From Ornithorhynchus anatinus (lineage: Eukaryota > Chordata > Mammalia > Monotremata > Ornithorhynchidae), in the NCBI RefSeq assembly GCF_004115215.2, contig NC_041751.1:32937958-33001957 (forward strand): 64,000 bases of DNA, written 5' to 3'. The notes beneath the pieces are model-generated. The model was given only the letters and a program-made list of their open reading frames with translations, made no database searches and was not told where the DNA came from. Below, in pieces: positions 1 through 10,602 of the stretch (position 1 is the first letter of the stretch; each line of letters begins with the position of its first letter). The position numbers and the translations under genes are program-made.

Positions 1-62
1 TCCGAAGAGGGTGGATCCATGGGGATGCAATGGGGCAGAAACGACTCGACGGCATTTGAAGA
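1..62 (+). repeat. RTE/BovB-like LINE 3' end fragment
   Basis: The phrase around positions 30-50 (a 'gcagaaacgactcgacggca' core) matches the characteristic 3' terminal sentence of RTE/BovB-type LINEs, in which 'gggtcggaaacgactcgacgg' precedes a short ACGAC-like tail. Only the tail is in the window. A second piece of the same family lies at 9870-10030. The assignment rests on recall of the family's 3' end. Confidence 0.4.
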
Positions 63-156
63 AGAAACGTCCACATAACTCTGGTTCCCGGGGGGGGCCT
101 AAACAGTAGTTCTGAAGATGCATGTTTGGTGCCGATGGGAGAGGTGAGCGGGACAG

Positions 157-345
157 TCACCGTGCTACTGGAAAAGGACAGGATTTATGTGAGAGGGTAA
201 GAGAGGCCGAGAGAGAAAGAGAACTGGGCACAGAGACGGGGAGAGAGAATCTGTGAGACAAAGACACAGAGAGACATGGGGAGAAATTTGTTTCTTGAGG
301 GAAATCAAGTCTCCAAAGGCTGAGAAAGAAGAGTGACACAGTTTC
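157..345. repeat. Purine-rich low-complexity stretch
   Basis: About 190 bases of GAGA/GGAGA-rich sequence on the plus strand with no gene signal. The 60-codon reading frame on the minus strand here is only Ser/Leu/Pro low complexity. Confidence 0.4.
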
Positions 346-384
346 TTTGACTATTATTATTTTTTGGCCTTCCCGAAAGATGCC

Positions 385-680
385 GCTTCCAAAGTATGGA
401 CCTTGGCTACGTGGAAAAAGGCCGGGCTTGGGAGTCCGAGGTCATGGGTTCTAATCCCGCCTGTCACTTGTCTGCTTTGTGAGCTCGGGCAAAGAATAAT
501 GATGTCGTTTGTTAAGCGCTTACTATGTGCCAAGCACTGACTTCACTTCTCTGTGCCTCGGTTATCTCCTCTGTAAAGTCAGGGTCTTGCCATGCGCCCA
601 CGTCTACGCTACACTGCCCAGCGCTTAGAACAGTGCTTGGCACATAGAAAGCACTTCAACAAATACCAGAATTATTTCAC
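385..680 (+). repeat. Mon-1 SINE with internal reversed Mon-1 piece
   Basis: A Mon-1 copy runs from the tRNA-like head (gggcttgggagtc, ggttctaatccc) to the tail (cagcgcttagaacagtg, acaaatacc). At about 495-540 the body is interrupted by a short Mon-1 tail in the opposite orientation (tgttaagcgcttactatgtg). Confidence 0.8.
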
Positions 681-744
681 TGCTTTTAAAAGAGAACCGA
701 GCCTAGTTCTGTGCAAGAGGGGTAAAGACACTTTCATTTTCATG

Positions 745-817
745 GCCTCCTTAGCGCAGTAGGCAGCGCGTCAGTCTCATAATCTGAAGGTCCTGAGTTC
801 GAGCCTCAGAGGGGGCA
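745..817 (+). tRNA. tRNA-Met (CAT), elongator
   Basis: This 73-nt sequence folds as a complete cloverleaf. The acceptor stem pairs 745-751 with 810-816 (one G-T pair), the discriminator is A817, the anticodon loop reads CTCATAA, and the T loop is GTTCGAGCC. A run of seven T follows at about 822-828, a Pol III terminator. The A and B boxes are intact, so it looks functional. The T loop has the elongator TTCG sequence, not the ATCG of initiator tRNA, so it is the elongator form. It is the first of five tRNA genes in the left 6.7 kb. Confidence 0.95.
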
Positions 818-1065
818 TTGGTTTTTTTCTTTCGTTTTTGCTCACAAACATGAGCCATTTAGCAGACCACTGCAGATGAGTCGCCCAAATTGCTGCCGTC
901 ATTCCACTTGTTTGTAAATAATTCAACTCTAAATTTTGCCAGCCGAGTAGAGTTTGAGCCCCCGGAGAAAATGATGGTGGATCTTGGCCTCTGTCAAGAA
1001 AATTTAAGAAGGAAAATTGGTTCCACGGATGAGTCTGGCTGGGCTTAGACATTATTATTATTATA

Positions 1066-1170
1066 GTTATTATGATCGAGCCCGTTGTTGGGTAAGGATC
1101 CTCTCTGTTGCTGAATTGGGCTTTCCAAGCAGTGTTCTAGACACAAGTGAGTGCTTTAATGAATAATTGA
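1066..1170 (+). repeat. LINE L2 3' tail fragment
   Basis: The sentence 'gagcccgttgttggg', then 'gttgctgaattg', then a degenerate 'ccaagcagtgttctag' is the standard monotreme L2 3' end in plus orientation. Confidence 0.65.
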
Positions 1171-1263
1171 AGTGCTGTAGGAGCAGATTCATAGCTACTC
1201 TATGGATCCGTTTTCTCCAGAACGACCTATCTTCTGCCTCAAGGGAGAAGACAAGAAAAATGA

Positions 1264-1336
1264 TGTTTCCGCCCGGTTTCGAACCGGGGACCTTTCGCGT
1301 GTTAGGCGAATGTGATGACCGCTACACTACGGAAAC
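1264..1336 (-). tRNA. tRNA-Val (AAC)
   Basis: Read on the minus strand this 73-nt gene begins GTTTCCGTAGTG and ends CGGAAACA. The anticodon loop is CTAACAC with anticodon AAC, and the T arm is CCGGTTCGAAACCGG. A run of five T follows the 3' end, in the orientation of a Pol III terminator. The sequence is identical to the copy at 5033-5105, which lies in the opposite orientation with partly matching flanks, so the two are an inverted duplicate. Confidence 0.95.
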
Positions 1337-1423
1337 CCTTCGCGACATTAGCTTCTCCTCTTCCTCAATGATGGCAGTGCAGGCCTCTTTGTTCACTCTG
1401 CCTGGAGACGGTTTGCCTTCATT

Positions 1424-2155
1424 CCTTCAATCGTATGTACTGAGCGCTGACTCTGTGCTGAGCGCTTGGAACGGACAATTGGACAAAAGACAGAGACCAT
1501 CCCTGCCCGACAACGGGCTCCCAGCCTAGAAGGGGAGAGACAGACAACAAAACAAGTAGACAGGCGTCAGTAGCATCAAAACAGATAAATAGAATTTTAG
1601 ATATACCCACATCATTAATAAAATAGAGTAATAAATAATATATACAAACAGGCACAAGTGGTGCAGGGAGGGGAAGGGGCGATGGGGAGGGGAGGAGGAG
1701 CAGAGGGAAAGGGAGGGCTCGGTCGGATTTCGACCTATTGTGATTCATTCCTCCATTCGATCATATTTATTGAGCGCTTACTGTGTGCAGAGCGCTGTAC
1801 TAAGCGCTTGGACAGTACAATTCGGTAACAGAAAGAGCCCATCCCTGCCCAACGACAGGCTCACAGTCTGGAAGGGAGAGACAGACAGCAAAGCAAATCA
1901 AGTAGACAGGCATCAACAGCATCAGAATAAGTAGAATTATAGATATAGACACATCACTAATAAAATAAATAGAAAAGTACGTACAAATGTATACAAGTGC
2001 TGTGGGGCGGGGAAGGGGGTGGAGCAGAGGGAGGGGGAATGGGGAGGAGGAGCAGAGGGAAAAGGGAGGCTCAGTCTGGGAAGGCCTCCTGGAGGAGGTG
2101 AGCTTTCTGTAGAGCTTTGAGGAGGGGGGCGAGAGTGAGTTTGGCGGGTGTGAGG
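1424..2155 (-). repeat. Two LINE L2 3' ends in tandem, minus orientation
   Basis: Two successive reverse-orientation L2 ends start at about 1424 and 1745. Each opens with 'cgtatgtactgagcgctgac' or 'catatttattgagcgcttac', passes through 'ggctcacagtctggaaggg' and 'aagtagacaggcatcaa', and ends in the G/A-rich 'ggcctcctggaggaggtgag' section of the L2 3' UTR. There is no gene signal. Confidence 0.8.
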
Positions 2156-2314
2156 ATGTATGGCGATGGGTTGTCTAAGTGGCGAGGTCAGGCACCAAAC
2201 CTCTAAACAGTTATGTCCTGAAAAGAAAAAGAAAATAAAAGCTTTTGATCCTTCAGGTCACGGGCCCGTACGACGAGTCAAGAAGCCAGTGGACGCATTT
2301 GAGGTGAGGAGAAA

Positions 2315-2530
2315 AATAATTATGGAATTTGCTAGGCGCATACTATGTGCAAGGTACTGTACTAATCACTGGGCTAGATACAAGCAAATTGGGTTGAAGG
2401 CAGTCCCTGTCCCCCGTGGGGCTCACAGTCTCCATCCCCATTTTACAGCTGAGGAAACTGAGGCCCAGAGAAGCAATGTGCCTTGCCCAAGGCCACAGAG
2501 CAGACAAGTAGCGGATTCGGGATTAGAGGG
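2315..2530 (-). repeat. Mon-1/MIR-type SINE
   Basis: A reverse-orientation copy contains 'actatgtgcaaggtactg', 'ggggctcacagtctccatc' and 'ccattttacagctgagg', ending at the 'gggattag' B-box side. It is more diverged than most Mon-1 copies here. Confidence 0.75.
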
Positions 2531-2599
2531 CTGAGGGTCAGGCACTGTCCTAAAATCGTCTGGTAGGAAGACAGAAGCATAAGACACAATCTCCTACCC

Positions 2600-4335
2600 T
2601 CTGGAAGTTTACAATCAATCCTATTTACCGAGCGTTTACTGGGTGCAGAGCACTGTACTAAGCTCTTCGGAGAGTACACGTTCCTTGCCCACAGGGATCT
2701 AGAGGGGGAGACAGACTTTCAAATAAATTAGGGATATGGGCCCAAGTGCTGTGGGGCTGAGGATGGGGTGAATAAATGGTACCCAGACAAATGCCTGGGT
2801 GACGCAGAAGGGAGAGGGAGAAGAGGCCTGCACCAGTGGAAGGAGGTGAAAGAGCGTGGCTGGTGGGATACATTTTCGTATAATCTAGACATTATGGTTT
2901 ATGATATCATTGAGCACCTATTCGGTGCACTGTACAGTGCTAATCGATTGGGAGAGTATCACAGAAGCCCCAGACATGTTCTCTGCCCTCACGGAGCTTG
3001 TAGTCTAACGGAGAGCAAATGGATGGAGAAAACGCAGGAGCAGGAGGGAGAAAAAGGATAAAACGGAAATATTTCCTCTAGTCCGTAAGCTCCTTGTGGG
3101 CCGGGAACGTGCTTACCAACTCTGTGGTACTGTACTCCCCCGGGGGCTTAGCAGAGTGCTCTGCACACAGTAAGTGATCGATAAATAGGATTGATTAACT
3201 GATGAAGTACAGATACACGCCAAAGAGGATGAAATATATTCCCAAATATATTAGGATGAAGGAACTGAATAAATAATTGAATGTTTAACTCGATAAACGT
3301 CAATCAATTAAACAATAGTATTTATTGAGCACCCTCTGTGTGCAGAGCACTGTACTGTGTTCTTGGAAGAGCAAAACAGAGATCAAAAGACACTATCCCC
3401 GTCCTCAAGGAGAGTAGACAATCCAAAGGGGGAACATCACCAGAATAGGGACCGGAAGGAAAGGAGAGTGGAAAGATGGCTATGTAGTAGAATAAGTGCT
3501 TAGACAGTAACCGTCGGGAGCCTGTAAGAGAAGCCAGCGACTCGGTTTCTGCCCACAATGTGCTTATACTCTAATGGGGGAGGATGGCAGAGAAATATCG
3601 AAAATGCATCTATACACAAGTGCTGAGGATGGATTAATCAATCGATCAATTAATACATATGAATACATTTTCCCCCAGTTGCCGCTTCGGCATTTTGGCA
3701 CCGTTTACACACTTGTGAACTCACAACTTCCTAAGCCTTTCTGTCCTCATCTGTCATATCCAATTATTTAAGTTTCTCCTTCCCTCTTCCTCCAACTGTA
3801 AAATATTTTCGTGTCTTTCCCTGTGCTGGGTATGAACTTCTTGAAGAAGGTGATGGACTAACTTTATTGTACTCTTCCAAGCGCCCAACTCCAATGTTCT
3901 CTCCCAAGCTGTTAGTGTACAATGTTCTGCACACAATAGGTGCTCAATAAATACCCGTTATTACTTCCACTAGAGAGACACGGGGACAAGGAGGCAGAGA
4001 CACCGGGAAACAGAGAGACAAGGAGACAGAGAGACAAAGGCAAGATTCCAAACTCGTTGCGGGCAGGGAATGTGTCTGTTTATTCATTCAATAGTATTTA
4101 TTGAGCGCTTACTATGTGCAGAGCACTGTACTAAGCGCTCGGAATGGACAAATCGGGAACAGATAGAGACGGTCCCTGCCCTTTGACGGGCTTACAGTCT
4201 AATCGGGGGAGATGGACAGACAAGAACAATAGCAGTAAATAGAATCAAGAATAGATAAATAGAATTTAGCATACTCTCCCAAGTGCTTAGCCCGGTGTTC
4301 CGCGCACAGTGCTTGCTCACTAAATGCAGTGGACT
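2600..4335. repeat. Series of LINE L2 3'-end fragments
   Basis: There is no gene here. Recognisable L2 tails lie at about 2610-2760 (-), 2895-3010 (-), 3085-3210 (+), 3300-3430 (-), 3790-3960 (+), 4085-4255 (-) and 4265-4330 (+). Each shows the 'tttattgagcgcttac...gcagagcactgtactaag' phrase or its complement. The rest (for example 3440-3780 and 3965-4050) is A+T-rich or GAGACA-like sequence that I cannot assign. Confidence 0.7.
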
Positions 4336-4410
4336 AAGAGAAAAGGAGAGATAGGGAGATAAAGAGAAATCGCGTCAGAGGCAAAGCAATGACACATCCA
4401 CAAATGGACT

Positions 4411-4412
<2 letters not shown>

Positions 4413-4444
<32 letters not shown>

Positions 4445-4935
4445 TGGCATTTGTTACTGTGGGCCAAGCCCTGTTCTTAGCGCGGTGGGAGATACAAGGT
4501 AAGCAACTTGTCCGACGTGGGGCTCACAGTCTTCATCCCCATTTTCCAGAGAAGCGAACTGAGGCCCAGAGAAGCGACTTGCCCAAAGTCACCCAGCTGA
4601 AAAGTGGCAGAGTCGGGATTGGAACCCATGACCTCTGACTCCCAAGCCCGGCCTCTTTCCACGATGGCTTGCTGCCTCGCTCAGAAGGTGAGGGCATCCC
4701 GGGAAGAGAAAACTCCGGATGGTTGTGCTTGTCCAAAGCACAAGGAGCAGAGGAACGAGGTAGGGGATCTTCTACGGCCCTTGTGAGGCACTTCTCTGTG
4801 CCTCAGTTACCTCATCTGTAAAATGGGGATTAACTGTGAGTCTCACGTGGGACAACCTGATTACTCTCTCTCCACCCCAGCGCTTAGAACAGTGCTCGGC
4901 ACATAGTAAGCGCTTAACAAATACCAACATTATTC
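4413..4935. repeat. Two Mon-1 SINEs, opposite orientation
   Basis: A complete minus-orientation copy at 4413-4675 starts in an (AAT)n tail and ends at the tRNA-like head (agcccggcctctttccac). A plus-orientation 3' half at 4788-4935 ends in 'aagcgcttaacaaatacc'. Confidence 0.85.
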
Positions 4936-5032
4936 TACGGGAATTTCATGTTTAAAAACAGTCCCTAAAGACGGAATAAAGAGGCCTGCACCGCCATCGG
5001 CCAGGACTACGAGGAAAAAACGTTTTAAATCG

Positions 5033-5105
5033 GTTTCCGTAGTGTAGCGGTCATCACATTCGCCTAACACGCGAAAGGTCCCCGGTTCGAAACCGGGCGG
5101 AAACA
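5033..5105 (+). tRNA. tRNA-Val (AAC)
   Basis: A 73-nt cloverleaf starts GTTTCCGTAGTG and ends CGGAAACA, with anticodon AAC in loop CTAACAC and T arm CCGGTTCGAAACCGG. A TTTTT terminator follows within 8 bases. It is the same sequence as the minus-strand copy at 1264-1336. The upstream flank 'aaagaggcctgca..gccatc' and the downstream 'tcatttttctt' are shared, which shows duplication of a segment longer than the tRNA itself. Confidence 0.95.
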
Positions 5106-5371
5106 TCATTTTTCTTTTCTCCCCCTTGTCCATCTTCTTAAATTAAGGCCAAGGCCCACCATCGCTTCCTCCCCCGGGAGTAATAATAATAATAATGTTG
5201 GTATTTGTTAAGCGCTATGTGCCCAGCAATGTTGTAATTCCAGCGATCACAAACAAGTGGGGTATTAGTAATAATGATAATAATTGTTAAGCATAATAAT
5301 GACGATAATATTATTGGCAGTAAAATGGACGGTAAGAGCTCTTTAATTAAATTTAAATTAAAACGGTCTGC

Positions 5372-5443
5372 TAGCAGAGGAAGGTTTCGATCCTTCGACC
5401 TCTGGGTTATGGGCCCAGCACGCTCCCGCTGCGCCACTCTGCT
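5372..5443 (-). tRNA. Initiator tRNA-Met (CAT)
   Basis: This 72-nt minus-strand gene begins AGCAGAGTGGCGCAGC and has anticodon loop CCCATAAC. The T loop is ATCGAAA where elongators have TTCGA; A54 and A60 are the hallmark of eukaryotic initiator tRNA. The A-T first acceptor pair (A1-T72) is also initiator-like. A run of four T lies just downstream on the minus strand. It differs slightly from the mammalian consensus in the T stem (GAAGG/CCTTC), with both sides of the stem changed so that pairing is kept. Confidence 0.93.
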
Positions 5444-5591
5444 GCCGCTCAGTACAGTCCTCGGGACACTCAGGTGATGTGGATTGGCATTAATAGTTTT
5501 TTTTATTATTATCCATGGCCTCTGGGCTTCTTTCTTTCTCCCTCCCCTCGCCCACTTACCTCTGGCCCTCAGACGCCGGGGAATGAAGGGT

Positions 5592-6450
5592 GGGCAGCGA
5601 AGTGGCCTAGTGGCCATTTTCTAGCTTTGGGAGTCAGGGGACCTGAGTTCTAATCGCGCCCCCGCCACTCGTTTGCCGGGTGAGCTTGGTCAAGTTTCTT
5701 CCCTTCCCTGTGCCTCACTTTCCTCATCAGGAAAAGTGAGAGCCCCAGGTGGGACAGGGGCTGAGTCCAACCTGATTAACTTGGATCTACCCCAGCGTTT
5801 AGAACAGGGCTTGGAGCAAATAATAATAATAATAATAATGCTATTTGTTAAGCCCTTATTGTTTCAAGAACTGCGCTAAGCGCTCGGATAGATGCAAGCT
5901 AGTGAAGTTGGGCACGGTCTTCATCCCCATTTTACAGGTGAAATAACCGAAACAGAAGTGACTTGCTCAAGGTCTTACAGCAGGCCGGGGGTGGGATTAG
6001 AACCCAGCTCCTCCTGACTTGCAGGGCTCTTACCCCAGCGCTTAGAACAGTGCTTGGAGCAAATAATAATAATAATAACTCAGGTATTGGTTAAACGCTT
6101 ACTGTTTCAAGAACTGCTCGAAGCCCCCGGACAGTTACAAGCTAATGAAGTTGGATTTGACTGCTGAAATAATAATAATAATAATAATCATAGTGTTGGT
6201 ATTTGTTAAGCGCTTACTATGTGCGGAGCACTGTTCTAAGCGCTGGGGTAGATACGGGCTCATCCGGTTGGCCCACGTGAGGCTCACTGTCTTCATGCCC
6301 ATTTCACAGATGAGGTAAACCGAGGCACCGAGAAGATAACTGAAATAGACGTGACTTGATCACGATTCTACGGCAAGCAGACAGGTGGCGGAGGTGGGAG
6401 CGGAACCCAGCTCCTTCTGACTCGCAGGGCCGAGTGCAATCTACTCATCC
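5592..6450. repeat. Cluster of Mon-1 SINEs
   Basis: Copies lie at 5592-5838 (+), 5836-6030 (-), 6035-6080 (+, tail only), 6080-6165 (-, tail only) and 6172-6450 (-). They abut through (AAT)n/(ATT)n tails. The short tail-only pieces between copies suggest recombination or slippage at these tails. Confidence 0.8.
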
Positions 6451-6584
6451 TTTTCCTTGCACTTTTCAGGCTTCAAATTTTCCCTCTCCAATTGGCCCCA
6501 AATAGAGGCCCATCCCTTTTCTTCCTTTCGCGGCTCTTCCGAGGATGCGGAGGCCTCGGGTGAGTTGGAGATAAAAATAAAAAC

Positions 6585-6657
6585 TGCCGAAACCCGGGAT
6601 CGAACCAGGGACCTTTAGATCTTCAGTCTAACGCTCTCCCAACTGAGCTATTTCGGC
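6585..6657 (-). tRNA. tRNA-Phe (GAA)
   Basis: This 73-nt minus-strand gene begins GCCGAAATAGCTCAG and ends TTTCGGCA. The anticodon loop ACTGAAGAT carries GAA and the T arm contains GGTTCGATCC. The acceptor stem pairs fully and T-runs follow on the minus strand (gcagtttttattttt). It is complete and probably functional. Confidence 0.95.
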
Positions 6658-6751
6658 TACTTATTGCGCGCCCTTGAAGGACGTCTAGCCAGGGGTCTTC
6701 TTGTGGAGGGGTTTGTGACTACGTGCTAAGCCCTGCTCACCCTACAGTAAC

Positions 6752-7350
6752 TTCTTAATGGTATTTGTTAAGCGCTCACTATGTGCCAAGCCCTGTACTT
6801 AGCCCTGGGGTAGATTCAAGGTCATCAGGTTGTCCCACATGGGGCTCCCGGGCTTCCTCCTTAATCGCTATCCCCTTTACAGATGGGAGAAACTGAGGCA
6901 CGGCCAGGGAGAAACGGAGTAGGTGGCTTCTCCAAGAAACAGCGTGGCTTAGTGGAAAGAGCCCCGGCCGGGGAGTCCCAGGGCGTGGGTTCTAATCCCA
7001 CTTGTCTGCTGTGTGAGGTTTGGGCAAGTCGCTTCCCTTCTCTGGGCCTCAGTGACCTCATCTGTAAAATGGGGATTAAAACTGTAAGCCCCACGTGGGA
7101 CAACCTGATCACTTTATATCCCCCCAGCGTTTAGAACAGCACATAGTAAGCGCTTAACAAATACCACCCTTATTATTATTATTATTATAAATCACTTCGC
7201 TTCTCTGGGCCTCAGTTCCCTCATCTGGAAAATGGGGATGAAGACTGGGAGCCCCACGTGGGACAACCTGATTATCTCCCCCAGCGCTTAGAACAGTGCT
7301 TGGCACATAGTAAGCGCTTAACAAATACCGTCATCATCGTTATTATTATT
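6752..7350. repeat. Mon-1 SINE cluster
   Basis: A minus-orientation partial copy (6752-6915) is followed by a full plus copy (6939-7188). A second plus 3' part (7189-7350) starts at the 'aaatcacttcgcttctctgg' body, as if the body-plus-tail had been duplicated in tandem. Confidence 0.8.
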
Positions 7351-7431
7351 TCAGTTCATATGTGGATGTGTCATTGCTTAGTCTCTGGCTCTCTTTCTCT
7401 GGCTCTTTGACTCTCTATCTCTCCTTTTCTC

Positions 7432-8060
7432 TTTGTCAGTCCATTGCATTTAATGAGCGCTTACACTGTGCAGAGCACTGGGCTAAGCGCTTGGGAGAGG
7501 CCACTACACCAATAAGCAGACACATTCCCTGACCGCCACGAGTTTACAGTCTAGTCTTTGTCGCTCTCTCACTTTTTCCCGGTGTCCCTAAGCAGCCTAG
7601 CCTAGGGGCAAGAGCCCGGGTTTGGGAATCCGAGGTGCTGAGTTCTAATTCCGACCCCGCCACTTGTCTGCCGGGTGACCTTGGGCAAGACACTTAACCT
7701 CTCTGGGCCTCAGTTACCTCATCTGTAAAAAGGGGGGTGAAGACTGGGTGCCCAACGGGGGACCACCTGATCACCTTGTATCTACCCCAGCGCTTGACCC
7801 GTAGTAAGCGTTTAATAAAGACCATAATTATTATTATTATCGTGTCTGAGAGTCTCCATAGCAATAGCGGTTAAGACATGGAACATCTCTTGCGTACAGA
7901 ACGCTGGACGCTAAACGCTTGGGAGAGTACAATGAAGTTAGTCCATCACCTTCTTCGAGAAGTTTATAACCCAGCACGGGGAAAGGCATGAAAATAATTT
8001 ACAGTTGGAGGAAGAGGAAAGGGGAAACATATGCACGAGTTAATGCTTAAATAATTGGAT
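7432..8060. repeat. L2 tails flanking a Mon-1 SINE
   Basis: An L2 end lies at 7432-7560 (-), a full Mon-1 at 7590-7845 (+) ending in (ATT)n, and a degenerate L2 end at about 7875-8000 (-). No coding signal. Confidence 0.7.
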
Positions 8061-8126
8061 GTGGCAGACGTGGACAGAAACGCTTAGGAGGTTGTGAGTT
8101 CCCAAGTGGGTAAACGGTGCCAAGAT

Positions 8127-8265
8127 TCATTCGGTCTCGTATTTCTTGAGCCCTTACTGTGTGCGGAGCACTCTACTAAGCGCTCGGAAAGTACAGTGCA
8201 GCAGTAGAGAGAGACGATCCCTGCCCACACGGGCCTCACGGTCTAGAAGGGGCAAGACAGACAGT
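8127..8265 (-). repeat. LINE L2 3' end
   Basis: A reverse-orientation L2 end, 'gtgtgcggagcactctactaag' like, runs into the tandem array that follows. The array unit is the next part of this same L2 3' UTR. Confidence 0.75.
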
Positions 8266-8640
8266 AAGACAAGTAGACGGGCGTCCATATAAATGAAAAG
8301 AATTATAGGTATGTACATATCAAAACAAGTGGACAGGCATCAATATAAATGAATACAATTATAGATATACGCACATCCAAACAAGTAAATAGGCATTCCT
8401 ATAAATAAATAGAATTGTAGATATATGCACTTCAGAACAAACAGGCATTGATATAAATAAGTAGAATTGTAGATCTAGGTACTTCAGAACAGGCACTGAT
8501 GTAAATAAACAGAACTGTAGATCTATGCACATCAAAACAAGTAAAGAAGAGGCATTCGTATAAATGAATAGAACTGTAGATATATGCGCATCTAAGCAAG
8601 TACACAGGCATTATTATAAATAAATAGAATCATAGAGCTA
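8266..8640. repeat. L2-derived minisatellite, seven units of about 50-58 bp
   Basis: The unit 'acaagtagacaggcat...ataaatgaatagaattatagatatatgcacatc' recurs seven times, starting near 8268, 8325, 8383, 8438, 8487, 8537 and 8595. A single copy of this unit is a normal part of the L2 3' UTR (compare 1555-1610 and 1900-1960), so the array arose by local amplification inside one L2 copy. Confidence 0.8.
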
Positions 8641-8919
8641 TTCCTATGTACATAACTGCTGTGGGGTGGGGAAGAGCAAGGGTGACCCGGAAGGGAGAGG
8701 GAAATGCTGAATGGCGGTTGGGGGAGCGTGTATCGATACGTATTAATCCATTGATTGATTGATTAATCCATCCTCCGCACTTGTGTCTATGTGCGTTTGC
8801 GGTATTTCCACGCCATCCTCCCCCATTAGGGTATAAGCACTTTGTAGGCGGAAAATGAGTCACTGCCTCATCTCAGAGGCTCCCAGCGCTTACCGTATAA
8901 GCACGGATTCAACTATTCA

Positions 8920-9640
8920 GTGACTCTCCCCACCCCCGTCCCCATCAAAGCCTTATTGAAGGCCCATCTCCTCCAAGAGGCCTTCCCTGACTGCGCCCCT
9001 CTTTCCTCTTCTCCCGCTCCTTTCCGTGTCTCCTTGACTTTCTCCCTTTGTTCTTCCCCCCTTCCCAGTATTTATACCCCCCTCTGTCATTTATTCATTT
9101 ATATTAATGTCTGCCATTCCTCTCCCTTAGCCTGTCAGCTCGTCGTGGACAGGGAATGTATCTGTTTTTCTGTTGCAGTGTACTCTCCCAAGCGTTTAGG
9201 ACAGTGCTCTGCACTCAATAAATACGATTGATCGACTGACTGAATGAACTATGTATCCATCGCTCCAGTCTCTTTTCCTCCCCGCGACGTCTCCCCGTTG
9301 GATCGTAAGCTCTCCCCCAGGACGGGGATAATGTCTTTGGTCTTTATTTTGCCCTTCCAAGAACAGAGTACGGTGCTCTGCACAGAGAGGGGGCTCAATA
9401 AATGCGACTGATTGATTCACTGATTGACGTTTATTCGTTTAAACATTCAGTTCCCTCATCCAGATATATTTGCAAAGAGTCAGCTAGCGCATCCTCTCTT
9501 TGGCGTGTATTTGTACTCTGTCGCTGAATTTATCGAGCACTGACAGCAGAGCAGTTTACAAGTGTCGGGGAGAGGACAGTGCAACAGAGTTGGTTGACAC
9601 CCTCCCTGCCCACAGCGAGCTTACAGTCTAGAGGAAATAC
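8920..9640. repeat. LINE L2 3' ends
   Basis: A long plus-orientation L2 end at 8925-9248 includes the 'ctccaagaggccttccctga' part and the 'aataaatacgattga' terminus. A second shorter plus copy is at 9255-9425 and a minus fragment at about 9520-9640. No gene. Confidence 0.8.
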
Positions 9641-9869
9641 TTACTGTTATATCCCTTATCCCCCTCTCAGGGTGGCACCTGGACAGTTTCCAGCCCTCCA
9701 CCGGTCTCGACTGCGGGAGGGAGAGTCAAGCAGAGGCCCGTCGCGTCCATTCCTAGCTTGGCCCGTGGCTAGCGAATGGAAGACAACCCGCCACAAGTCA
9801 AAACTCACCCGTGCTGAGCAGCAGCGGCCTGGGGGAGAGTCGAGGGCGGAGACTCGAGTTTGCTGAGCA

Positions 9870-10030
9870 GAAAGAGGCCGTGGTCAACCATTTCTGCATC
9901 TTTACCAAGAAAACTCTCCGGATCCACTAGCAGGACGCTGACAGTTGAAGGTGGGGCCTTCTGGGAGAGATCTGTCCTCGGCGTCGCGATAGGTCGGAGC
10001 CGACTCGACAGCATAAGACATGACGACGTA
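9870..10030 (+). repeat. RTE/BovB-like LINE 3' end
   Basis: The phrases 'aggccgtggtcaacc', 'accaagaaaactct', 'gatccactagcagga', 'gggagagatctgtcc' and 'ggagccgactcgacagcat', in that order, make up the 3' terminal region typical of RTE/BovB LINEs. It is one of two such pieces here. The preceding 9650-9865 is unassigned. Confidence 0.55.
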
Positions 10031-10044
10031 TCCTTTATCTCCCT

Positions 10045-10470
10045 CCTGTCAATACGGTCTGTGTCCATTAGACCGTAACCTTCACGAGGGCAGAGAACGT
10101 GCCTTGAGTTTCGGATGTTCCCTCCCAGGCGATTAGTACTGTACGTTAAGCCTAAGAGGTGCTCAGTAATATCATCAACCGTAATATCTAGATTCTATGA
10201 AAATGCATCCCACCAGCCACCCTCTTTCTCCACCTTCCACTGGTGCTGGCCTCTCCTCCCTCTCCCTTCTGCGTCGCCCTGGCATTTGTCCGGGTACCAT
10301 CTATTCACCCCATCCTCAGCCCCACAGCACTCGGGTCCATATCCCTATTTTATTTGAACGTCCGTCTCCCCCTCTAGTCTGTAAGCTCCTTGTGGGCGAG
10401 GAACGAGTACTGTCCGAAGAGCTTAGTACAGTGCTCTGCACCCAGTGAGCGCTCGGTAAATACGATCGCT
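10045..10470 (+). repeat. LINE L2 3' ends
   Basis: Two plus-orientation L2 tails at about 10045-10185 and 10215-10470. The second retains the 'cacagcactcgggtccat' section and the 'cagtgctctgcacccagtgagcgctcggtaaatacgat' type terminus. They lie just downstream of the V1R gene's 3' end, on the opposite strand. Confidence 0.75.
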
Positions 10471-10602
10471 TGTAAACTGTGAAGTTTCAGAGGGCAGGAG
10501 ATGTGTCTTATGCTTCTGTCTTACTACCAGACGATTTTAGGACCGTGCCTGGCCCTCAGTAGCCGATCGGTGAAACGCCACTGGACAACTGCCTCTCGTC
10601 GC

